From Treponema sp. (GTDB taxonomy: Bacteria > Spirochaetota > Spirochaetia > Treponematales > Breznakiellaceae), in assembly GCA_031272575.1 (NCBI GenBank), contig JAISTO010000080.1:1-8931 (forward strand): a stretch of DNA of 8,931 nt, in the 5' to 3' direction. Position 1 is the first letter of the stretch. Each line of letters opens with the position of its first letter. A program made the position numbers and the translations under genes. Under the pieces are notes generated by a model that had not been told where the DNA came from, ran no database searches, and saw only the letters and a list, made by a program, of their open reading frames with translations. Positions 1 through 6,951 of the stretch are shown here, piece after piece.

Positions 1-2
1 CC

Positions 3-569
3 CCCCCCCGTGGGCTTCGCTCTAAACTTCAACATTTTCTAACAGCGGTATTGCTCCTCCTTGGGGCAAATCTTGCTTTCAGCCAAAGCGCCCGGCGAGA
101 GTTCAACAATACGGCGTTCATAAGCCTCGACCCGGAAATCACCACCCTTTCGTACCTGCTCCTGGGCGTGAAGGGCGCAGGCCTTGAAGGGGCTTACGAG
201 CGGCGCGTCTTGCCGGGCTATTCCCTCGTGGGCAATGTCAAATGCGTGTTCCTTGACGCGGAAGGCGCGCGCTTCTCCACATGGGAACTGAGTGTGCACA
301 ACCGGTTTTCAATGGGCAGCAACTTTTTCTTCAGCGTGAAAGCCGCTGCCCTGCTCTATGCGTCGCCCTATTATTCCGGCGTGTCATTCGGTCCGGGTTT
401 TGAGGCGGGCTATCGATTCACCCTCAAACAGCGCTTCGTCATCGAACCGTATCTCGGATGCATCGCTCTCACGGACGACAAGTTCGTCATGCCCTACACC
501 ATCATGAGCCTCTCGGAGTATATCATTCCCAACTTCACCATCGGGGTGCGGTATGGCATCACTTTTTAG
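3..569 (+). CDS. outer-membrane beta-barrel protein, 5' partial
   Basis: The frame is open from the first bases of the window to TAG at 567-569 (188 residues visible). A TTG at 51 could be called as the start, but the codons before it read RSKLQHFLTAV and complete the basic and hydrophobic parts of a signal peptide ending near LAFSQ. No ATG or GTG lies in frame upstream, so the true start is probably beyond the left edge. After the signal come alternating hydrophobic/polar stretches with many Tyr, Phe and Gly, and a final strand ending YGITF, whose terminal Phe is the usual C-terminal signal of outer-membrane barrels. Size suits a small 8-strand barrel, perhaps a structural or adhesin-like protein; no specific family is recognised. 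The metallophosphoesterase lipoprotein gene follows 9 nt later and is probably cotranscribed. The barrel assignment is inferred from pattern, not from a named domain. Confidence 0.72.
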   Translation, partial: PPRGLRSKLQHFLTAVLLLLGANLAFSQSARREFNNTAFISLDPEITTLSYLLLGVKGAGLEGAYERRVLPGYSLVGNVKCVFLDAEGARFSTWELSVHNRFSMGSNFFFSVKAAALLYASPYYSGVSFGPGFEAGYRFTLKQRFVIEPYLGCIALTDDKFVMPYTIMSLSEYIIPNFTIGVRYGITF

Positions 570-578
570 GAAGGAAAC

Positions 579-1580
579 ATGAAGAGCGTTACTGTCACGC
601 TAATACCTATCCTGCTCTCCGCTTGCGCGCTGGATATGGACATCCTGACGCATGACCATTTTTGGGAAGCCTCCGCTGCGTTTCACGCCGGGGATTACGC
701 GCGGTTCACCAAAAAGCGCGGCGTTGATTTCAAGATTATGGCGCTTACGGACACCCACATCGGCGGGTGGAAATACGACCCGTCAGCGGCCGTGGAGAAA
801 ACTTACGCCATGGTACGTAAAGCGGTGAACGAACACCAGCCGGACTTGCTCGTGCTCAACGGCGACAACTCGGTGGGGAACGGCTTCGCCAACATGACAT
901 GGGCCTGGAGCCTCATCGCCTTTCTCGACAGCCTCGACACGCCCTACGCGCTGGTGATGGGTAACCACGACGGTGCCGGCTTCGGCGACATGCTCAATGA
1001 CAACCGGGAGGAAGTGGTGGCGCGGATTTTCGCGGCGGGCAAAAACTCGCTCTTTGCCTGCGGGCCTGTCAATGTGCACGGCAAGGGTAACTACGGCATT
1101 AACATCGTTGATGAAAACGGCGATTTTGTTTACAGCCTCATCATGCTCGATTCAAACAAGGATTACCTCAGGGAGAATCAGGTCGCGTGGTACCAGTGGT
1201 ATGTCAGCGGCGCAAGCGGCGCGGCGGGGAGGACGGTGAAGAGCCTCGTGTTTTTTCACATTCCTCTTCCCGAAATGCTCACCGCCAAAGCCGCGCTGGA
1301 GGCAACAGACCCGGAGGCCGCGGCGGATATGTTCAAGGGCGGCATCTGCGAACAGACCCGCAACACCGGCATGTTCACGGCGGTAAAAAATCTCGGCAGT
1401 ACGACGCATCTTTTCTTTGGCCACGACCACCCGAACAGGGGCAGTGTTGCATATAACGGCGTTCAGTTGGTCTACTGCCTCAAAACCGGTTACTGCGAGC
1501 CTGACGGCAGCCGCACCGGCGTCACGCTCATCTCTCTTGACGATGACGCAAAGGTTGCCGTGGCGTTCAAGCGCTATTAA
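579..1580 (+). CDS. calcineurin-like metallophosphoesterase, probable lipoprotein (DCR2/PAP29-like)
   Basis: This 333-residue protein starts at ATG 579 behind AGGAAGG at 568-574. The N-terminus is a short hydrophobic leader with lipobox LSAC (Cys16), so it is probably a lipoprotein on the periplasmic side of a membrane. All five metallophosphoesterase motifs are present: DTH 58-60, GDN 95-97, GNHD 128-131, a His in FFHIPLPE (His227) and GHDH 281-284. These ligate a two-metal centre that hydrolyses phosphate esters. FHIPLPE, the later GI...NTGMFTAV stretch and GHDHPN resemble, from memory, the DCR2 / plant purple-acid-phosphatase-29 branch rather than cyclic-nucleotide or exonuclease branches. 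The substrate cannot be told; a secreted phosphomonoesterase or phosphodiesterase fits. The beta-barrel gene ends 9 nt upstream, suggesting one transcript and possibly an envelope role. The leader is short (15 residues), so the lipoprotein call is less certain than the enzyme class. Confidence 0.9.
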   Translation: MKSVTVTLIPILLSACALDMDILTHDHFWEASAAFHAGDYARFTKKRGVDFKIMALTDTHIGGWKYDPSAAVEKTYAMVRKAVNEHQPDLLVLNGDNSVGNGFANMTWAWSLIAFLDSLDTPYALVMGNHDGAGFGDMLNDNREEVVARIFAAGKNSLFACGPVNVHGKGNYGINIVDENGDFVYSLIMLDSNKDYLRENQVAWYQWYVSGASGAAGRTVKSLVFFHIPLPEMLTAKAALEATDPEAAADMFKGGICEQTRNTGMFTAVKNLGSTTHLFFGHDHPNRGSVAYNGVQLVYCLKTGYCEPDGSRTGVTLISLDDDAKVAVAFKRY

Positions 1581-1581
1581 C

Positions 1582-1637
1582 GCAGGCAGCCTGCCCACTT
1601 ACAAGTGGGCAGGCCCCCTTGCCCCCCGCGTCCCCCG
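1582..1637. repeat. perfect 12-bp-arm palindrome plus C-rich tail between two genes
   Basis: Arms GCCTGCCCACTT (1589-1600) and AAGTGGGCAGGC (1603-1614) are perfectly complementary around 2 nt, giving in practice an 11-bp stem with a 4-nt loop. GCAGGC also occurs just before it (1582-1587). A run of C tracts follows (1614-1636), not the T tract of an intrinsic terminator. It begins 8 nt after the phosphoesterase stop, so it could end or stabilise that transcript, or be one copy of a dispersed REP-like element. The symmetry is seen; the role is inferred. Confidence 0.6.
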
Positions 1638-1648
1638 TGTGCTATCAT
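1619..1648 (+). promoter_or_regulatory. possible uvrB promoter (extended -10)
   Basis: TTGCCC (1619-1624) and TATCAT (1643-1648) are 18 bp apart, with TG one base upstream of the -10 (1640-1641). This matches sigma70 elements at 4/6 and 5/6 positions. The predicted start falls near 1655, leaving only about 12 nt of leader with the ribosome site at its very beginning, which weakens the call. The C tracts lie in the spacer. Confidence 0.3.
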
Positions 1649-1666
1649 TACGCCAAAGGAGTTATC

Positions 1667-3676
1667 ATGCGTCCCTTTGAGGTAGTGTCCCCGTTTACGC
1701 CGGCCGGGGATCAGGGCGAGGCGATTGCGGCGCTGGCGGCGGGCGCGGCGGCGGGGGACCGGTTCCAGACCCTGCAGGGGGTCACCGGATCGGGCAAGAC
1801 CTTCACCATGGCGAAGATCATCGAGGCCGCGCAGAAGCCGGCGCTCATCGTCAGCCATAACAAGACGCTTGCCGCGCAGTTGTTCCGCGAGTTCAAGGGC
1901 TTCTTTCCGCATAACGCGGTGGAGTATTTTGTCTCGTATTACGATTACTATCAGCCTGAAGCATACGTGGCAAGCCGCGATCTCTACATTGAAAAAGACG
2001 CGTCCATAAACGACGAGATCGAGCGGCTGCGCCTTTCCGCGACCCGCAGCCTTATGGAACGCGAGGATGTCATCATCGTGGCGACGGTGTCCTGCATTTA
2101 CGGCCTTGCGACGCCGGAGGTCTACCGCCGCATGACCGCGAGTTTTTCGCGGGGCGATACCATCGACCTTGACGCGCTTGCGCGGCGCTTTGTCGAACTG
2201 CAGTACGAGCGCAACGACGCGGTGCTCGAGCGGGGGAACTTCCGCCGCCGCGGGGACGTGCTGGAAATCTACCCCGCGTACCTCGAGGACGCGTACCGCG
2301 TCGACCTGGACTGGAACCGCGTCGAGCGGATAAGGCGAGTCGATCCCCTGTCGGGGAAAACCATCGAGGAGTTGGACAAGGCGGTGATATACCCCGCGAA
2401 GCAGTTTGTCATGCCGCAGGATATGGTGCGCGCGGCGCTCGGCAGGATTCAAAACGAACTCTCCGAGCGCTATGCCTTCCTGCAAAGCGAGGGCAAACTC
2501 TTCGAGGCCGAGCGCCTCAAAACGCGGGTCGAGTACGATCTCGAAATGCTGGCGGAACTGGGCTACTGCCCGGGCATAGAAAACTACTCCGCGCCCCTTT
2601 CCGGCCGCGCGCCGGGTACGCCCCCGGACACGCTGATCGACTATTTCCCCAAGACCCCGGACGGGCGCCCCGCGCATATCACCTTTATTGACGAAAGCCA
2701 TGTCACGCTGCCGCAGATCGGCGCGATGCACGCGGGGGACAAGAGCCGCAAGACGAGCCTCGTCGACTACGGCTTCCGCCTGCCCTGCGCGCTGGACAAC
2801 CGGCCCCTCCGCTTCGACGAGTTCGAGGCGCGGCTCGGCACGACGATCTTCGTGTCCGCGACGCCGGGCGAGGCAGAAAAAGCCAAAAGCGCGCGGGTCG
2901 TCCAGCAGTTGCTGCGCCCCACCGGCCTCCTTGACCCGGAGATCGAGGTGCGGCCGAGCGAGGGCCAGATGGAGGACATCTACGCGGAGGTACGGCAGCG
3001 CATCAAGGCCGGCGAGCGGAGCCTTATCCTTACCCTCACCAAGAAGATGGCCGAAGACCTGAGCGATTACCTTTCGGGCCTGGGGCTGAAGGTACGCTAC
3101 ATTCACAGCGAGGTGGAGACGATCGAGCGGGTCGAAATCCTCACCGCGCTCCGGGCCGGGGACTTCGACGTGCTCGTGGGCATCAACCTGCTGCGGGAGG
3201 GCATAGACCTGCCGGAGGTGTCCTTCATCGCGATACTCGACGCGGACAAGATCGGCTTCCTCCGCTCGCTGACGAGCCTTATTCAGATCATAGGCCGCGC
3301 CGCCCGCAACGCCGCGGGCAAGGTGATCATGTACGCGGACCGTATGAGTGACGCAATGGAGGCCGCCATCGCGGAGACGAACCGCCGCAGAACTATCCAG
3401 AGCGAGTACAACAAGGCGCATGGCATTACCCCCGCCACCGTGAAGAAGGCGGTGTCCAGCATCCTCGAGCGCCATGCGGAAGAGGAAAAGGAGGCCGCGG
3501 TCCTGTCCATCGAAGCGCTCAAGAAGTCACACAATATGCTCATACCCGACGAACGAGCGAAACTGATCCGCGCCCTCGAAAAAGAAATGCTCGAACACGC
3601 CAAAAATCTCGAATTCGAGCAGGCCGCGGCCCTGCGCGATGAGATTCAGCGGATTAGAGACATTGGGAATAAGTGA
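1667..3676 (+). CDS. uvrB: excinuclease ABC subunit B (UvrB)
   Basis: The product is 669 residues, the normal UvrB length. It is the DNA-damage-verifying helicase-like subunit of nucleotide excision repair: it is loaded by UvrA, opens DNA with a beta-hairpin, and recruits UvrC for the incisions. Visible hallmarks are Walker A GVTGSGKT (38-45), the tyrosine-rich beta-hairpin YYDYYQPEAY (91-100), the motif DESHVTLPQIG, the helicase motif SATPG, the C-terminal helicase part with GINLLREGIDLPE and QIIGRAARN, and a final UVR domain with EFEQAAALRDEI that binds UvrC and UvrA. ATG 1667 is chosen because AAAGGAG (1655-1661) precedes it and the protein then starts MRPFEVVSPF, as UvrB proteins do. A TTG at 1619 in the same frame would add 16 residues translated from the C-rich repeat. 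No uvrA or uvrC is nearby. It looks intact. Confidence 0.98.
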   Translation: MRPFEVVSPFTPAGDQGEAIAALAAGAAAGDRFQTLQGVTGSGKTFTMAKIIEAAQKPALIVSHNKTLAAQLFREFKGFFPHNAVEYFVSYYDYYQPEAYVASRDLYIEKDASINDEIERLRLSATRSLMEREDVIIVATVSCIYGLATPEVYRRMTASFSRGDTIDLDALARRFVELQYERNDAVLERGNFRRRGDVLEIYPAYLEDAYRVDLDWNRVERIRRVDPLSGKTIEELDKAVIYPAKQFVMPQDMVRAALGRIQNELSERYAFLQSEGKLFEAERLKTRVEYDLEMLAELGYCPGIENYSAPLSGRAPGTPPDTLIDYFPKTPDGRPAHITFIDESHVTLPQIGAMHAGDKSRKTSLVDYGFRLPCALDNRPLRFDEFEARLGTTIFVSATPGEAEKAKSARVVQQLLRPTGLLDPEIEVRPSEGQMEDIYAEVRQRIKAGERSLILTLTKKMAEDLSDYLSGLGLKVRYIHSEVETIERVEILTALRAGDFDVLVGINLLREGIDLPEVSFIAILDADKIGFLRSLTSLIQIIGRAARNAAGKVIMYADRMSDAMEAAIAETNRRRTIQSEYNKAHGITPATVKKAVSSILERHAEEEKEAAVLSIEALKKSHNMLIPDERAKLIRALEKEMLEHAKNLEFEQAAALRDEIQRIRDIGNK

Positions 3677-3689
3677 CAAAATGGCGATA

Positions 3690-3716
3690 CTGTCAAAAAT
3701 GGAAGTTTTTGAACAG
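3690..3716. terminator. weak A/T hairpin between convergent genes, possible bidirectional terminator
   Basis: CTGTCAAAAA (3690-3699) pairs with TTTTTGAACAG (3706-3716) around a 6-nt loop with one bulged A. It lies in the 42-bp gap between the uvrB stop and the SPFH stop, and it has A5/T5 tracts in the stem arms. A convergent junction needs termination on both strands, and the near-symmetry would serve both. The stem is A/T rich and no separate T run follows, so this is tentative. Confidence 0.35.
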
Positions 3717-3718
3717 CA

Positions 3719-4603
3719 TCACTTTGTCAGTTCCGCTATGCCGCTTACCAGGCCGGAGAGGCTTTGGATCTCGGACGGGATGATGATTTTGGTCGCCTTG
3801 CCGTCCGCGGCTCTTGCGAAGGCCTCGTAACTTTTCAGGGTGACGGCACCCTCCGCGCCCACCACCTGCTTGATCACATTGAGGCCGTTTGCCGTAGCCT
3901 TCTGCACCGTCAGTATGGCCTGCGCCTGGCCTTCCGCCTCCTGGATAGCCGCTTCCTTTTTCGCCTCGGCCTGCAGGATGGTCGAGCGTTTTTCCCCCTC
4001 GGCCCGCAGGATGGCAGACTCCTTTTCGCCCTCCGCGATAAGGATGACGGCGCGTTTTTCGCGCTCCGCCCGCATCTGCTTTTCCATCGCCTCTTTCACC
4101 GTTTCCGGCGGCTCGATGTTTTTCACCTCGACGCGGTTCACCTTGATGCCCCACGCGTCGGTGGCCTCGTCCAGTATACTCCGCAGTTTGCCGTTGATCG
4201 TGTCGCGGCTCGTGAGCGTCTCGTCCAGTTCGAGTTCGCCTATCACGTTGCGCAGCGTGGTGAGCGTGAGTTTCTCGATAGCGAGTTTCGGGTTCTCCGC
4301 GCCGTACGCGAAGAGTTTCGCGTCCGCGATCTGATAGAAGACGACCGTATCCACCAGCAGGGTGACGTTATCTTTCGTAATGACCGGCTGGGGATCGTAA
4401 TCGAAAAGGTTTTCTTTCAGCGAGACCTTTTTGGCGATCCGGTCGATGAAGGGGATCATGAAATGAATGCCGACCCCCCAGGTCGCGTGGTAGCCGCCGA
4501 GCCGCTCGATCACGTAGGCCCGCGACTGGCGCACAAGTTTCAGCCCGAAGATGATCAGAAAGAGGACAAAAAACCCCGCGGCAAGTATAGTGTAATACAT
4601 CAT
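3719..4603 (-). CDS. SPFH/stomatin-like membrane protein (QmcA/YbbK type)
   Basis: The product is 294 residues. An N-terminal membrane segment (about 3-22) is followed by the SPFH/band-7 domain (about 24-200) with the family-typical stretches RAYVIERLGGYHATWGVGIHF, DPQPVITKDNV and AWGIKVNRVEVKNIEPP. A helical region rich in A/E/K follows, with a clear 11-residue repeat (IL/IQ at 187, 198, 209, 220), then a short hydrophobic tail. Such proteins oligomerise into rings or cages in membrane microdomains and often act with NfeD proteins and the FtsH protease. The nfeD-like gene is directly upstream with only 3 nt between, the classical pair. The ribosome site GGAG is embedded in the last codons of the NfeD gene, 6 nt before ATG, so translation is probably coupled. 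A second ATG follows at once; either may be used. This is the last gene of the five-gene unit. Confidence 0.93.
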   Translation of the reverse strand: MMYYTILAAGFFVLFLIIFGLKLVRQSRAYVIERLGGYHATWGVGIHFMIPFIDRIAKKVSLKENLFDYDPQPVITKDNVTLLVDTVVFYQIADAKLFAYGAENPKLAIEKLTLTTLRNVIGELELDETLTSRDTINGKLRSILDEATDAWGIKVNRVEVKNIEPPETVKEAMEKQMRAEREKRAVILIAEGEKESAILRAEGEKRSTILQAEAKKEAAIQEAEGQAQAILTVQKATANGLNVIKQVVGAEGAVTLKSYEAFARAADGKATKIIIPSEIQSLSGLVSGIAELTK

Positions 4604-4606
4604 TTA

Positions 4607-5083
4607 CTACTCCTTTTTTTTGACTATGGCTTTGACGCCTTCGATCCGCACGATAACGCAGATCGCGTTTTTTTCGATATCCGCGGCCTCGCCCGCATCC
4701 GGCGCCGCGGTCCAGACCTGGCCTTTCACCTTTATCTCTCCCTTGCCGAACACGCTGATTTTTTGCAGCGCGATGGCATCGCGCCCGATGAGGTCGTCCA
4801 CGTTGGTTTTGACGCTCCCCACTTTGAGGCGCTTCAGCGCGAAGGGCCTCGTAAAAATGAGCAGCAGCGCCGAGAGCGCGAAGAAGATGCCCCACTGCGC
4901 GGCGAGGTACATGGGCCGCCCGGCCGCGAACGAGACTCCCGACACGATCATCATGACAAAAGCCGCGATCGCGAACCAGATCGTCGTCAGCGTAAACGCC
5001 GTTACCAACTCGACGAGCGCTAACAGCACCGCCAGCGCAAGCCAGAACCAGGGCGTTCCGGCAACGGAAAAGAGAGCAGTCAT
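4607..5083 (-). CDS. short NfeD-family membrane protein
   Basis: The product is 158 residues: about three hydrophobic helices (12-30, 34-52, 58-78), then a C-terminal OB-fold domain (about 90-155) with the family signature TNVDDLIGRDAIAL and FGKGEIKVKGQVWTA. It lacks the N-terminal ClpP-like serine protease domain of long NfeD proteins, so it is the short form that partners SPFH proteins. The OB domain is thought to contact the SPFH partner, whose gene lies 3 nt downstream. Start ATG 5081-5083 follows AAGGGG (5092-5097) with 8 nt spacing; that site overlaps the end of the upstream permease gene, which stops 5 nt before this start. Cotranscription with the sugar permeases is therefore very likely. 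The gene ends TAG and the next in-frame codon is TAA, immediately before the ATG of the SPFH gene. Confidence 0.92.
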   Translation of the reverse strand: MTALFSVAGTPWFWLALAVLLALVELVTAFTLTTIWFAIAAFVMMIVSGVSFAAGRPMYLAAQWGIFFALSALLLIFTRPFALKRLKVGSVKTNVDDLIGRDAIALQKISVFGKGEIKVKGQVWTAAPDAGEAADIEKNAICVIVRIEGVKAIVKKKE

Positions 5084-5088
5084 ACTTT

Positions 5089-6003
5089 CTACCCCTTCAC
5101 CGACCCGAGCAGCATACCCTTCATGAAGTAGCGCTGGATGAACGGGTACACGAGCAGTATAGGCACCACGGTGATGATGATCGCGGCCATCTGCAGGGTA
5201 AAGGGCTGGGCCAGGCGGGTGGGGTCGTTGGAGAGGGCGTCCATGCCCTCGAGGCCGCCGCCCTCGATGATAAGTTCGCGGAGCACCAGCATGAGGGGCC
5301 AGAGCCCGCGATTCCGCAGGTAGATGATCGAATCGAAGTAGGCGTTCCAGTGCCCGACCGCGTGGAAGAGCAGGAAGGTGAAGATCGCGGGGATCGAGAG
5401 GGGCAGGATAATCTTGAAGAGCACCGTGATCTCGTTCGCGCCGTCAATGATCGCCGATTCCTCGAGGCTGTCCGGGATCGCCGCGATGAAGTTCCGCATA
5501 AGGATAAGGTTATACGCGCTGATGGCCCCGGGGAGTATCAGCGCCCAGTAGGTGTCCAGCATATTCAGGCTGCGGAGCAGCGCGTAGTTCGGTATCATGC
5601 CGCCCCCGAAGAACATCGTAAAGATGATGAGGCCCATGATCACCCCGCGCCCCTTCAGTTTCTTTTTTGAAAGGGGGTAGGCGGACACGCAGAGGAGGAA
5701 GAGGTTGAGCGCGGTGCCGGCCACGGTGATGATGATCGTGTTGAGGTAGCCGGTCTGGAGGAGCCGCATACTGAGCATCTGGGTGTAGGCCTGCAGGGTC
5801 GGGCGCTTCGGGATAAGACTAAGCGGGTTTTTCAGGTAGTCCTCGTAGGGGGTAAGCGAAAACCCAAGCACATAGATAAACGGAAAGATACAGGCCGCGG
5901 CGAAGAGGGTGACTATCACATAGTTGGTGATGTCGAATGCCGTCTCGAGACCGGTCTGCCGGAACGTTATGCGGGGCTGCCCCGCGTTGGTTTTGTCGTC
6001 CAT
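5089..6003 (-). CDS. carbohydrate ABC transporter permease, YtcP/LplC type (CUT1, MalG-like)
   Basis: The product is a 304-residue inner-membrane permease with about six hydrophobic segments. The cytoplasmic EAA loop, which docks on the ATPase, is EESAIIDGANEITVLFKIILPLSIP-like at 181-205, including the conserved DGA and the LP near its end. The C-terminal part (about 258-304), with NDPTRLAQPF, YPFIQRYFMKG and MLLGSVKG, is characteristic of LplC/YtcP permeases rather than MalG itself. It forms a heterodimer with the LplB-type permease encoded 12 nt upstream and takes sugar from the binding lipoprotein. ATG 6001-6003 is preceded by GGAG (6010-6013) with 6 nt spacing. Substrate is not readable from sequence; relatives are tied to oligosaccharides, uronides or polysaccharide fragments. 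No ATP-binding subunit is encoded in the window. Confidence 0.95.
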   Translation of the reverse strand: MDDKTNAGQPRITFRQTGLETAFDITNYVIVTLFAAACIFPFIYVLGFSLTPYEDYLKNPLSLIPKRPTLQAYTQMLSMRLLQTGYLNTIIITVAGTALNLFLLCVSAYPLSKKKLKGRGVIMGLIIFTMFFGGGMIPNYALLRSLNMLDTYWALILPGAISAYNLILMRNFIAAIPDSLEESAIIDGANEITVLFKIILPLSIPAIFTFLLFHAVGHWNAYFDSIIYLRNRGLWPLMLVLRELIIEGGGLEGMDALSNDPTRLAQPFTLQMAAIIITVVPILLVYPFIQRYFMKGMLLGSVKG

Positions 6004-6015
6004 ATCGCGCTCCTT

Positions 6016-6951
6016 TTAGAAGATGCTCTCTTCCCCGAGTTTCTTGGCCAGGAAATTGGCGCCCAGGAGGAAGGCCATACCCACGAGCGAGGTGAAGAGC
6101 CCCACCGTGGTGGCAAACGAATACCGCCCGTTCAAAAGCCCCAGACGGTATACCCACGTTTCGAAGACCTCGGACACGTTGAGGTTCTGCGTGTTCTGCA
6201 GTACGAAGATCTGCTCGAAGCCGTTGTTCATGATGCTGCCCATGCGGAGTATAAGCGTAAGGACTATCGTCGTCTTAATGCAGGGCAGGGTGATGTACCA
6301 GAGGCGCTGCAGTTTGTTGGCCCCGTCCACGATCGCGGCCTCGTAGAGTTCCGGGCTGATCCCCGTGAGCGCGGCCAGGTAGATGATCGTGCCCCAGCCG
6401 GCCCCCTTCCAAATGTCCGTTACCACGACGATGCTGCGGAAGTACTCCTCCTTTGCGAGGAAGAAGACCGGCTCGCCGCCCGTGGCCTTGATCATGCTGT
6501 TGACCACGCCCCAGGTGGGGGAGAGGAAGTTGATCACGATGCCGCCGACCACGACCCACGAGATGAAGTGGGGCAGGTAGATGATGGTCTGCATGGCCTT
6601 CTTGTAACGGGCCCCCCGCATCTCGTTCAGCAGGAGCGCCAGGATGATGGGGATAGGGAAGCCCCAGAGGAGGCGCAGCAGGCTGAGGAAGATCGAGTTG
6701 CCGAAGACCTTGTAAAAGTTGTCCAGGCTGAAAAGGTACTTGAAATTTTCGAGCCCGATCCAGGGGCTGCCCATAATGCCCTTCGCGAAGTTGAAGTTCT
6801 TGAAGGCAATGGTGACGCCGTACATGGGGATGTACTTAAAGATGATATAGTAGACCACCGCGGGCACCAGCAGCAGGTAAAGGTAGCGCATCTTTTTGAA
6901 GTACTTCCATGCCGCGGCCGCTTTCGATTGTCCGTTGAGGGCGCTCTTCAT
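6016..6951 (-). CDS. carbohydrate ABC transporter permease, LplB type (CUT1, MalF-like)
   Basis: The product is a 311-residue inner-membrane permease. It has a basic N-terminus (KYFKKMRYLY), a first membrane helix (about 23-45), YIPMYGVTIAFKNF, which is typical of LplB/UgpA-like permeases, and about five more hydrophobic segments. The EAA loop is YEAAIVDGANKLQRLWYITLP at about 203-223, with the conserved DGA and LP. The start at 6951 is chosen over an in-frame ATG at 7026 for two reasons. AAAGGAGG (6958-6965) stands 6 nt before it, and the longer version would overlap the binding-protein gene by 79 bases with an unrelated polar N-terminus. The chosen ATG shares ATGA with the TGA stop of the binding-protein gene, so the two are translationally coupled. 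It pairs with the YtcP-type permease encoded next. Confidence 0.95.
   Translation of the reverse strand: MKSALNGQSKAAAAWKYFKKMRYLYLLLVPAVVYYIIFKYIPMYGVTIAFKNFNFAKGIMGSPWIGLENFKYLFSLDNFYKVFGNSIFLSLLRLLWGFPIPIILALLLNEMRGARYKKAMQTIIYLPHFISWVVVGGIVINFLSPTWGVVNSMIKATGGEPVFFLAKEEYFRSIVVVTDIWKGAGWGTIIYLAALTGISPELYEAAIVDGANKLQRLWYITLPCIKTTIVLTLILRMGSIMNNGFEQIFVLQNTQNLNVSEVFETWVYRLGLLNGRYSFATTVGLFTSLVGMAFLLGANFLAKKLGEESIF

Noticed and set aside
1577..3475. 632-residue open frame on the minus strand, antisense to uvrB
   Set aside because: It lies opposite a complete, motif-perfect uvrB. Its composition (many Arg, Val, Leu, His, Ala) is what GC-rich codon bias produces on the opposite strand, and it shows no recognisable domain.
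3764..5023. 419-residue plus-strand open frame opposite the SPFH and NfeD genes
   Set aside because: Both opposing genes are recognisable families with ribosome sites and tight spacing. This frame is Asp/Arg/His-rich shadow translation with no domain.
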